Part shown: positions 19,998 through 28,061 of the stretch, one piece after another
Numbering within the stretch: the first letter of the stretch is position 1
Layout of the letters: the number at the start of each line of letters is the position of its first letter
DNA from: Pavlovales sp. CCMP2436
Taxonomy: Eukaryota; Haptophyta; Pavlovophyceae; Pavlovales
Assembly: GCA_026770615.1 (NCBI GenBank)
Contig: MU632079.1
Span: forward strand, 1 to 31,535
Reading direction: 5' to 3'
DNA length: 31,535 nucleotides
Notes under the pieces: generated by a model
Seen by the model: the letters and a program-made list of their open reading frames with translations, nothing else
What the model was told of the DNA's origin: nothing
The model's database searches: none
Made by a program: the position numbers and the translations under genes

Positions 19998-21103
19998 TTA
20001 ACTGAGCTTTGTGACAATCCCGGGTAAAACAAATTTGTAGTGACCAGTATTCACCACTCTTCCACTCCTCGTGAGAATAATATTGGTCGTCCAGTCTACT
20101 GGCGTGTTTAGCATGCTGACTGGCGCACCACTTGTGTCATTCATGATTATCTTAAAAGAATTGTCAGAAATTGGGATAGCGCTCATTAGATTGATGCGGC
20201 CTACAGACCACCCTGTGTATAGCTTCATGTCAACAATCATAGCATACTCTGTAGTGTCAGGCTGCACCTTCGTTACAGTTAACCGCCAAATCGAATATTT
20301 TGGATGAGCAACTGTAACCGCGAATGTTTTCACCTCACCAGAGAAAGTCCAATCAGGACCAGCAAACGATTGTACATTACTAAATGAGGAATATCGTTGC
20401 TTCCAGAAAGGGTTCATTCCGCAGGCATCGAACCACCAGCTAATTGATTTGTCAAGTTGTATGATTTCAAGGTAACCTGCTCTGGAAATGTGATTTGGAG
20501 CCACTGACTCCCCAAACGAGTGCTTGCATTGTAGCCGCCGCATGAGTTCCACTGCGTCCCAGTCCCGTCAAACCCACGTTAGGCTTCTTTTCCGATGTTA
20601 AATGAGCTACTCGTTGCGGACCATCCATTTGCGATTTGCCACTTGCTCGTTGAGGCCACCATTGTGAAAGATGTGAATGCTGGTCTTGCCTTTGTTGCTA
20701 TGCCTGCAACGACTGTAGGATCGAAAACCGGTGTCACAATGACTTGCATTGGACCGAAAATGTTATCAGTTGTCACGAGCCATGAATCGACAGTTGCATT
20801 CACGATAACCATACTGACAAGCTGGTCGAAATTCAGTGGAGTCTGTAATGTATCAACGATGTTGTACGGGTCATCGTTTTGCGCACGCCCTATGATAGTG
20901 CCAGAAAAGTAAGAATCATGATCGACCACGGTAAGCAGCCTTTTTTCAGAGAAATCCAACAATGTTAGTGTACGAGTCTCGTTTGAAAGAACGGCCAGCC
21001 TTGATATTGGAGATACGGATTCGCTATAAGCGCTATTCACCAGGGAGCCACCGCAGACTCGGAGTGTTAGCTGGTAGATTTGGGAATAGAAATTGATGCC
21101 CAT
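19998..21103 (-). pseudogene. Virion surface protein with discoidin (F5/8 type C) domain, degraded
   Basis: The frame starts MGINFYSQIYQLTLRVCGGS. It has a beta-rich N-terminal part to about residue 170, then an in-frame TAA (20581-20579), and continues as RGFDGTGTQWNSCGGYNAST and GSQWLQITFPEQVTLKSY, the core of a discoidin fold. An in-frame TGA (20416-20414) sits where Trp is expected (PAE-stop-TLSGSND), a frameshift follows at about 20395-20360, and the last strands (KTFAVTV, YSIWRLTVTKVQP, YAMIVDMKLY) lie in a second frame. Discoidin domains on viral particles usually bind sugars or membranes. It follows the penton-like gene by 15 bp and precedes the lipase by 20 bp. Beyond the domain about 75 residues (INLMSAIPISDNSF and onward) are unassigned. 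Confidence 0.7.
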
Positions 21104-21118
21104 TACACTTTCCAGGTT

Positions 21119-22109
21119 TCATACGATCTCGGTACCGCCTGCATAAAAGATCAAATTTGAGTTAGCTACTATAAGTGTAAATCGCAGCGTTGGATCGTAT
21201 GGTATTGTGGCGATATTCTGCTCGTCTACGAATCTTGTTATATCGTATTTGATCTGCCTGACGTTGGTCCGCTGTGATCTGCCTAGTGCCTCGACTGTTG
21301 TACGCTTGCTAGCGTCTACTACGATTCCACTTCGGATGTAGGCCCGTTGTGCCACATTCGGGAATGGACGTGCGGGCATGTTTAAATTCCAAAAAGGATT
21401 TATGATGGTGCTCACGTTTTGACCGAGGTTGTTTTTGCTGGCATTGCTACCCGAGTATCTGTCTACTTCGTAATAAATACCGTTATTGAATGTCCCGTAA
21501 TCGGCTGATGCAATGAATGAATGATGCGACCTATTTCCCAGTAGGGATGTCAAACGATAGGGCGCAATGTCCGTAGCTCTGCGTGAAGCCTGCATACGCT
21601 ACCGCTGGAGTCACTGTAGCCTTCCATTTTGCAACAACAATCGTAGGAGTGTCCATGGAGGACCATGAAAAGACTCGCTGCTGTGTCTGCCCAGGAATAT
21701 ACCTCAATACGGTCACTTGGTACGTGGTCGCGCTCACTACATCTTCTGAAAGAAGGTGATTCATTGTATAAGTTGAAGTCTTTAGGTCAGTAGTAGTTTC
21801 GTCTTCAAGTAGCTTGGTATCTCCGAGGACGCAAATGCATCCAGCCAAACTAGGGTTTGAGCGAGAGATAGTGTTCATTGCCACAGCGAGATCAGTCCCA
21901 CTTGTGTAATTCCCAACTGGGATTGTTGCCGTAAGCGTCAGGGATGCACCGTAGAACAGAACGAGCTTGTTATTGCTGGAATTCACGTTGCATTGCACAA
22001 TCGGGATGCTAGCAGACTCCAGACGAACATATACATATTCACTTGGCTTAAGAGATATGCCCGGAGCCAAGTCGAACTGAATAGAATCTGTACGATCGAT
22101 ACCAGTCAT
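21119..22109 (-). pseudogene. Penton-like / minor capsid structural protein, frameshifted
   Basis: The first frame (22109-21531) starts MTGIDRTDSIQFDLAPGISL and has the opening typical of PLV/virophage penton proteins: a strand near the N-terminus, then VYVRLESASIPIVQCNV, SSNNKLVLFYG and IPVGNYTSGTDLAVAMNTI. The second frame (21595-21119) carries ASADYGTFNNGIYYEVDRYS, a Pro/Asn-rich loop (TIINPFWNLNMPARPF) and a beta-rich end (RFTLIVANSNLIFYAGG). The two frames overlap by about 65 bp, so one indel near 21540-21595 splits one gene of about 320 aa. The assignment rests on the N-terminal pattern and position beside other virion genes; two separate genes are the alternative. Confidence 0.55.
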
Positions 22110-22273
22110 GTAGCGGTCTGCCTGTCCTGACGCTAAGAAAAGTTAATGAAGGACCATCTGTGTTACTTCTAGTCATTTTTATCCGGACTATTCTAGAAAT
22201 ACTTGGAAATATTTAAAAATATGTTGAATTCAAATGTTAGTGATATATATCATAAAGCCGAATTTCAATTTTA
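22110..22273. promoter_or_regulatory. Divergent AT-rich promoter region
   Basis: This 164-bp spacer separates the start of the leftward virion gene cluster from a rightward ORF. It is strongly AT-rich with a gatatatatc palindrome. Its right end reads taaaattgaa on the minus strand. Promoter function is inferred from layout. Confidence 0.45.
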
Positions 22274-22552
22274 ATGGAAAAACCGCCAAACACTCCGCAA
22301 TCCAGCGTAGTAACAGAAGAAGTAGCAGAGATAACGATCGCAAGCATGATACCTGCCCCCACCATAGCACCAGTTCAAGAACCACCTGTTATAAAGGATG
22401 AGCACAAGGTAAACTTGCGGGGACAATCGAGCTCCGAAAAGAGCAATTCTACACTGCGGCCAAAAATAGAGGCGTATCTGGTCGGAGACCACGGCGCCCA
22501 CAGAGAAAAGTTTGCAACAAAAAATTCTATTTACAAAAATGGTTCTCTGTAA
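22274..22552 (+). CDS. Small orphan ORF, 92 aa
   Basis: An intact frame begins MEKPPNTPQSSVVTEEVAEI directly after an AT-rich leader. It is Pro/Ser/Glu-rich in its first 60 residues and basic later (SSSEKSNSTLRPKIEAY), with no fold I recognise. Its place, divergent from the virion cluster, and its clean ATG support it as a real viral gene. Disorder is likely. Confidence 0.5.
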   Translation: MEKPPNTPQSSVVTEEVAEITIASMIPAPTIAPVQEPPVIKDEHKVNLRGQSSSEKSNSTLRPKIEAYLVGDHGAHREKFATKNSIYKNGSL

Positions 22553-22872
22553 TTCTCAAATATTTTTTTAGAATACTATATAATAAAAAGATACGGGAAA
22601 AGAATTATTATTGAACAGGCAGGAATACCGACCCGGAATCATTTTGGATCGACTGCTTAGACCCTGATAGCTCACAAACGATCGATAACGTGGAGATGGC
22701 GGATGAAGGGAATGAAGAGAATGAAGGGAATTAAGGGGTGGAAGGGATGATGAAGGAATTGTGTGTGCGCATGATTAATGGTGTTTGTCGGTGTAAGTTA
22801 AGTAGTGTCTTTCTAAGCTTCATACGTCATAAGATCATTTTGGCAAACAATGAGCTTCTCGGGTTGTACCTA
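22553..22872. other. Spacer with GAA-rich short repeats
   Basis: It contains a purine-rich tract of gaatgaaggg/gaatgaagag repeats at about 22700-22750. The missing N-terminal part of the capsid gene is not found here. I see no other gene. Confidence 0.5.
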
Positions 22873-23527
22873 AACGTCGAGGTTTCCCCACAGCCAGCTC
22901 CAAGATTCAATCAAGCTCGAGGTCAAATGGGCTACATAGAACAACCGGGGCACCTTTGCGGACGCCGCATCATCGACAACTGGATGCACGGTCAGCGACA
23001 TCAAGCTGCACATTAGCCAGGTTCGCCTTGATGGTGCGGTTGAGCGGGCTATGATGGACAGCCTAGGCGGGATTGTTCATTGCCCAACGATGGACTACCA
23101 GCACTTCCGCTCTACCGCGGTCCCGAATGCTGGTTTCATTTCAATGCAGATACCGATCCGTGTGAGCTCTGCATGCAATGTTTTCATCGTTCTTCACGAG
23201 TCGGCGATCACGAACTCATTTTCGCAAAAGATGATCTCACAGCGCACAAAAGCCGGCATGATTGATTATCGTTTCCGCATTGGAGCCACTGACATCCCAC
23301 AGACAGCTATCAATTGCACTGGTAGTGCCGCGGAGGCCCGTTTTGAACTTGCCCGCACCTTTGGCTCAGGCGTTTCGGACGCGGCCGCGCGCTCGTACAT
23401 CTCTGCTGAACAGTACTTGACCGATGGATACGCTATAGGCCTGTCCCAGCAGGCTTTTCCGCAAACAAATGCTCTCTCTGATGGTATCTCTCTCGCAACA
23501 TGCACGTTGTATTTGAGTCAAAGATAA
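22873..23527 (+). pseudogene. Double-jelly-roll major capsid protein fragment
   Basis: A frame beginning after a TAA at about 22871 gives QLQDSIKLEVKWAT, an in-frame TAG (22937-22939), then GTFADAASSTTGCTVSDIKL and HISQVRLDGAVERAMMDS. It continues as FRSTAVPNAGFISMQIPIRV, SSACNVFIVLH, MISQRTKAGMIDYRFRIGAT, RSYISAEQYLTDGYAIGLSQ and SDGISLATCTLYL. The order (DIKL...VELD-like helix, QIPxR strand, S.R...YRxRIG, AxG dipeptide strand, SG..S.T) matches the second half of PLV/virophage major capsid proteins. About the first third to half and probably the last 30-50 residues are missing. It is richer in GC than its viral neighbours. It ends 3 bp from the truncated helicase. Confidence 0.7.
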
Positions 23528-23529
23528 GC

Positions 23530-24993
23530 CCGAGCAACCCTCAATTTTCATACGACCAATCTGAGTAAGTATTGTTGACTCATCTACGATTATTTTAGCT
23601 GGCGGGTACTTAATCAAATTTCTTGATTTTCCTCTGTTATCAATCGTGTCTCACCTAGCAATCTGGCGTGACACATCGTTTGAGTAAATCCTTTTTTTTG
23701 TTGCGTCTTGCCTGAACAAATGCGTCGGAGAAACGAACACGCAATCCGGTGTGCTCATTTGAATGACTTCCAGTGCAATTAGCGTAGTCTTACCTGAACC
23801 CGCAGCACCAGTCATTATTGTCGGTTTTCCAGAACTAGTCTCAAGAGGGCCAAGCAGGTCGTAGTTGCGCGCTTTGAAGATGGTCTTTAATTCATCAATG
23901 TTTTCAAAAATCGAGCGTTTGCTTGTCAGTGCTTAGCACATCGACTTTGACTGTTAACCCACAGAGGCTAGGTGTGTAAAGCTGTTTGGGATATATCCGC
24001 AGCTTTGTGTGATAAAGTGAGGCATTAACAGGCGGTCATAGTCTACGCCTTCTTCTCTGATGCAGTAAATCCTATCGGTTACAAGCTCCAGGCAATTTGG
24101 GAGCAAGAATGATTGAATAACAGCCTGAACACGCTGAGCGGATGTAATGTACCCTGATACGTGCGCTGTTGTGTTTACCCCACTCACTGGATGTTCTATT
24201 TCGATACATCCATTTCCGACAATTCTAATTTTGACCCTTAATTCGTCCAGGTCTGGATCGGTAGCAGCAAGTTTCGCAAATTCGTATGCTTTATCTATTG
24301 ATCCGATTATCTGAAAACAATCAGTTATCCTTGCGCACATTCCAGAGCCTACTGCCTTTGTGTAATGACGGATTCCATTTTCGACAACGTAGCTTGTTTC
24401 ATTCCATTTTATTTCCACAGAATCATAACTTACCACTGCAGCAATTCCGTCAAATTTGACACAGCACATCACCCAGAAACGTGCCTCTATAAATGTAATT
24501 ACGTTTGGTGCTGAGGGATAAGATTGTGGTAGAATATTGCCGGTGAAAAAATCAATCGTATCTTTATCGGTTACTGCTATTTTGTAGTATATATATGCAA
24601 CAAGAATTCCTTTACTTTTTCATCCGAGATAAAGAAAGTGTCTAATTCTTTGTTTATGCGCAGCACGTGCCTTTTGTCGATACCGCCATGTGTGAAATCT
24701 ACGCTGTCTTTGTTTATTATCAAAATACCCTCACTTTCCTTTTGTTCAAGCATACCAAGCATTTCTTCCTGAGAAGATAGCAAAAACGATTCTTTAATTT
24801 TTCCAATGCATTTACCTAGTGTTCCCATAAGATCCTCCATGCATGGATCAAATACACGAGTGTATGCTTTTGACTGATCGATATTTAACAGGCATTCGTC
24901 CTTGAACTGATTTATGCCTTTTTCCACCTTAACATCTTTCAGGTCTTTTGTGAATTTAAAGTACAGTGGGAATTTGCACCTTGCAGTTAACAA
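23530..24993 (-). pseudogene. SF1-type helicase with upstream replication domain, degraded
   Basis: Read leftward, the first frame (24993-24577) has LLNIDQSKAYTRVFDPCMED, which resembles the catalytic D..K.YT motif of virus/transposon polymerases. After a frameshift at about 24600, a long frame runs through IEARFWVMCCVKFDGIAAVV and SGYITSAQRVQAVIQSFLLP, two TAA stops (23956-23954 and 23935-23933) and SKRSIFENIDELKTIFKARN to a Walker A (TIMTGAAGSGKTTLIALEVI, about 23812-23788). PTHLFRQDATKKRI follows, then a TGA (23653-23651) and a Walker B-like KIIVDESTIL (about 23593). The P-loop, the T/PTHLF motif and DES are typical of SF1 helicases. Motifs III-VI are absent because the sequence meets the capsid fragment. 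Transpovirons and some PLVs carry SF1 helicases joined to polymerase-like domains, a possible parallel. Confidence 0.62.
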
Positions 24994-25958
24994 TACCGAT
25001 TTATAGCAGCGCTGAACACCACCATTCCAACATTATCAGAATTAATCGTAGCGTTTACAATTTGTGGCCTCCAAACATCGCGACTCCAATCAGTATATGG
25101 AGTCTCTAAGACATAATGTGTAACGTCCATGCAAACTATTTTTTGCGGGCAGTCATAGCCTCCGCTTGGATATACGATAAGTTGGGATTCATTTTTTAAT
25201 TCTTTGTATTTACTTGTCATATATTTTACACCGAGCTTAATTGATTTTTCGGATGATATGCACCGCACCAATTCCCATTCGAAATTGGTCCTGTAAATGA
25301 CTCGACGTGTGTTGGAGAGCATAGCATCATTATAATAGGTGTTTTTGGGACACCGTGAATCTTTCCGATTGGTGATGAGTTTTCAATGTGTATATACGAA
25401 CCAGTCCCTCTTCGTAGAAGTGAGATTATTGTAAGTGAATTTGAGCCAGACACCGATAAAATATCTTTCATTTTCTTTATGTCTTTGTGTTTAATTCCTC
25501 CAGCGGCCATTTCTGTTTCATTAGTTTCTTGAAGGCGCTTAATTCTTGTTTGGGAATTTTTTATTTCACGGTTGTTGTGTTTGCGAAATTCAGTGTGTTC
25601 GGCTGCAGAGACTTTATCTTTAATTCCACCATTTTTGGGGCGCCCTCGTGATGCAAGCAGGGTTACATCCAATATCTTTGGCAGCTTTTAACACTTCGGT
25701 TAATCGCTGGATAAACGGAAGAATAAGGCAGTTAATAGTCGGAAAGCCAGCAATCAAAAATTCACCTGAGCCAGAACCTGATCCAGAATCAGAAGACACA
25801 TCAATGACTTCCGTAAACGAAATGTTAGTATCGTGTTGCGAAAAAATTGTCGGGAAAGTCTCACGGTATTCTGGATCAACTGAATCATAAATAATATTGC
25901 TAGTAAAATTTAGTGCTTGTTCAGCTAATCTATCAGCTGGGGTAAACCGAAAATCCAT
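24987..25958 (-). pseudogene. Upstream part of the replication gene or a separate viral gene, frameshifted
   Basis: Three overlapping frames follow each other leftward. The first, MDFRFTPADRLAEQALNFTS to AAKDIG (25958 to about 25665), has an acidic Ser/Gly linker. The second, TLLASRGRPKNGGIKDKVSA to AYHP (about 25672-25260), contains an RGRPK AT-hook-like word. The third, SIKLGVKYMTSKYKELKNES to DNVGMVVFSAAINRY (about 25260-24990), leads toward the next frame holding the IDQSKAYT motif. Each join can be made with one indel, so these plus the helicase may be one very long protein of more than 900 aa. I do not recognise the domains. A polymerase-like fold with exonuclease-type N-terminal region is only a guess. 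Confidence 0.5.
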
Positions 25959-25964
25959 GGCGTC

Positions 25965-26213
25965 CTACAGATCTGATGGTTTATCACGAGCCTTTCTTGT
26001 GTATATAATGTCAACGATTTCATCTCTATTTGATCGGAGTCCATTTACAAGAATGTCATAGGTGACTCCTTTTGTAAGCGAGGGTTCTTGTGTAATTTGT
26101 TGGAAGGGTACCCTCCAAATAGTATTTTTGGCAATGTACCTTAAAGAGCCTTGGTGATCAACATTGATGCCGTTTTCTTTAAACTCTGCTGCCGATGTGC
26201 TCGTTAAAAACAC
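25965..26213 (-). CDS. Small viral ORF, 82 aa
   Basis: The frame starts MFLTSTSAAEFKENGINVDH and ends RKARDKPSDL 6 bp before the next start (25958), a spacing typical of compact viral genomes. A middle stretch (SLRYIAKNTIWRVPFQQITQ, TYDILVNGLRSNRDEIVDII) predicts mixed strands and helices. I do not recognise it. It could also be the N-terminal part of the following long gene. Confidence 0.5.
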   Translation of the reverse strand: MFLTSTSAAEFKENGINVDHQGSLRYIAKNTIWRVPFQQITQEPSLTKGVTYDILVNGLRSNRDEIVDIIYTRKARDKPSDL

Positions 26214-26416
26214 ATCTGGTAGTCTACGCTAAATAGTATCCGGACCACGAGACACGCGAGACGAAGAAATTTTAATTAGACCAATTCGAGCAAAACGATT
26301 GTATTATTTTTTGACACCGCGAAGCATTCGCATATATGCCATTTCAAATCCTTTTTCACTGTTTGGAAGTCTTCGCATTTTAGGGGGGTCTTTAGGTTCA
26401 AACTACATGTTTTTTG

Positions 26417-26740
26417 CTAGCATTCTTGGAAGATTTTGGCAATTCCATACACCTCGAGGAATATTTCATTAAGAGATCCGATACGATCATTAATAGTTTT
26501 CATCTTGGTTGCGCTCAAGTTGTATTGATTACTGCGAGCTTGCATTGCACTTGGCTGGTAATGTACCATCGTAGTAATTGGACGAGACACTGTAGGAGTC
26601 ACGATAGGAGGCACGGTAGGAGCCATTGGTTGGGGAACTAAGCGAGAGACTGGGAAGACGTGGATTCGGAACGACCGGTCTTACTGTCGCTTACTCCAAA
26701 TTCTCGAACAAACTCACGTTTTCGCACAGCCAGACAGCAT
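26417..26740 (-). pseudogene. Degraded viral orphan
   Basis: One frame (about 26740-26640) reads LAVRKREFVREFGVSDSKTG and RSESTSSQSLA before a TAG. After a shift, another (26626-26417) reads MAPTVPPIVTPTVSRPITTM and ends IGSLNEIFLEVYGIAKIFQE. The Pro/Thr linker followed by a helix could be a single small protein broken by an indel. Between here and the next gene a 24-codon frame (MRRLPNSEKGFEMAYMRMLR) lies on the same strand. I recognise none of these. Confidence 0.35.
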
Positions 26741-26783
26741 CTATAACAATTGTTAAGCGACGAGTACAGTGCAGATTATCGAC

Positions 26784-26987
26784 ATGAATAAATTGAACAA
26801 TTTCATTATTCCCCCGAGCGTGCCTACTGCAACACCTAAGATGTTTGATCTGTCCGGTATTCGATCTATACTTACTGCTTGCGAGTCGTTCGAGTTAGAT
26901 TGCATAGATTCTCTCATGGTCACTGGAGAAAGTACTACAAATCTCATTGCTTGCATACCCCAATCGGTTGCGTATGGAGATATCTGA
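26784..26987 (+). CDS. Small ORF at the right edge of the viral block
   Basis: The frame starts MNKLNNFIIPPSVPTATPKM and ends CIPQSVAYGDI. The opposite strand is also open and would give a C-terminal hydrophobic helix (GIMKLFNLFMSIICTVLV), so the strand is uncertain. AT-rich composition ties it to the viral block rather than the retrotransposon. Confidence 0.3.
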   Translation: MNKLNNFIIPPSVPTATPKMFDLSGIRSILTACESFELDCIDSLMVTGESTTNLIACIPQSVAYGDI

Positions 26988-27052
26988 CGTACAAAACAGA
27001 CGCATCACCGTACATGAGCGCTAGGAGACGTAATTTGTCCACAATTATAATA

Positions 27053-27173
27053 TATAGCGGCTCAGCATGGTTCAACAGGTGTTGTTCACTCACTGACTTG
27101 GTCGACGTCAAACGTTATTCCTGGCAGCAGGGATGATGGTGGTACACGTGAGGTTGGTGGTGAACTCGATATA

Positions 27174-27204
<31 letters not shown>

Positions 27205-27360
27205 GCGGCTCAGCAACTCGATATAATATGTATATATATAGCGGCTCAGCATGGTTAAACAGGTGTTGTTCACTCACTGACTTGGTTGACGTCAGACGTT
27301 AGTCCTGGCAGCAGGGATAGTGGTGGTAGAGGTGAGGTTTAGTGGTGAACTCGATATAAT
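27053..27360 (+). promoter_or_regulatory. Tandem 5' monomers of the retrotransposon
   Basis: Two copies of a 124-bp monomer (27053-27176 and 27237-27360) run from tatagcggctcagcatgg to gaactcgatataat. They are about 90 percent alike by eye and are joined by a 60-bp (TA)n stretch that holds an extra gcggctcagcaactcgatat unit. The second copy leads straight into the endonuclease frame. Each has a TATA-rich start. The arrangement resembles the promoter monomers of L1-type LINEs. Confidence 0.75.
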
Positions 27361-28055
27361 ACTCTTACAGGACACCTCTTTAAAAAAGACCCTTATTTGC
27401 CCTAAATACATGGGTGAAGAATATATGGTATACCACGATCCATCGCCGAAATCAGTAGGCAGAGGAGTGGCTATCGCAATAAGTAACTCCTTAGGAGCCA
27501 AACTTACAAACATTACATATGGCACGGACATTAACAAGATTGCCGTAGGCCGCTTAATAACCGGAGACCTTACATTCCAAACACAAAACGGAGAAATAAA
27601 GACCATAGATATCACAAGCTTCTATGTCCCATGCGACAAGAAAGACAAACAACCTTTCCTAGGCATGTTAGGACCATACCTCCGAGCCCGATCCAACAGA
27701 GACGGCGTCGCCCGCATAGCAGGCGGGGACGGCAATGGCATATGGGAACCAAATGAAAGGATACGTAAAGACGGCACACCCAGTGACGACAATAGCGAAG
27801 AGGCCAGCGCCTTAAGGAAATGTATGAAAGCGCCCAGACTTGTTCAATCAGAAACCACCGGGGTCCTTCTGCCCAGAAACTCAGCCAACACACGAATACG
27901 CCCAAGGGAAGGCATGGAAAGGAAAGTCACGTATTGACTACCCTTTTATGAACGCACACCTAGAGGAATGTGTACGGCACACCTCTCCCCTGGAAAAAAT
28001 TTGCGTCCCTACTGTTACAACCGAAGAAAAGAAAGTAATAAGCGTCCACAACTGA
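27320..28055 (+). pseudogene. LINE apurinic-like endonuclease domain, frameshifted
   Basis: Motifs of the APE fold appear in order: LDIILLQDTSL (motif with catalytic Glu replaced by Asp), GRGVAIAISNSLG, TIDITSFYVPCDKKDKQPFL, RIAGGDGNGIWE (GGDFN-like) and, in the +1 frame after about 27830, GKAWKGKSRIDYPFMNAHLE (SRIDY). The frame returns to the original phase after 28055, so two compensating indels lie between. The extreme N-terminus (WNxNG-type motif) is missing and replaced by the monomer sequence. The domain would nick target DNA in a working element. Confidence 0.8.
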
Positions 28056-28061
28056 ATCGAA

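Larger units (their letters stand above)
18430..26990. mobile_element. Endogenous polinton-like virus / virophage-type relic
   Basis: The composition drops sharply to AT-rich at about 18410, and ORFs become compact, intronless and closely spaced. Recognisable products are a class-3 lipase, a discoidin-domain protein, a penton-like protein, a double-jelly-roll capsid fragment and an SF1 helicase, a set known from polinton-like viruses of algae. All have lesions. I found no terminal inverted repeats, integrase, packaging ATPase or protease. The right edge is uncertain because retrotransposon monomers begin at 27053. Confidence 0.75.

Noticed and set aside
22262..22275. taaaattgaa on the minus strand, like the mimivirus-type early promoter core
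   Set aside because: It lies about 155 bp from the penton-like start, further than usual, and one match in AT-rich DNA is expected by chance.
22738..23016. Plus-strand 92-aa ORF overlapping the capsid fragment
   Set aside because: Its second half is an alternative frame of the capsid coding sequence and it has no recognisable features.
18430..26990. Terminal inverted repeats of the viral block
   Set aside because: I compared the edges by eye and found no convincing inverted match; the ends may be deleted or masked by the retrotransposon.
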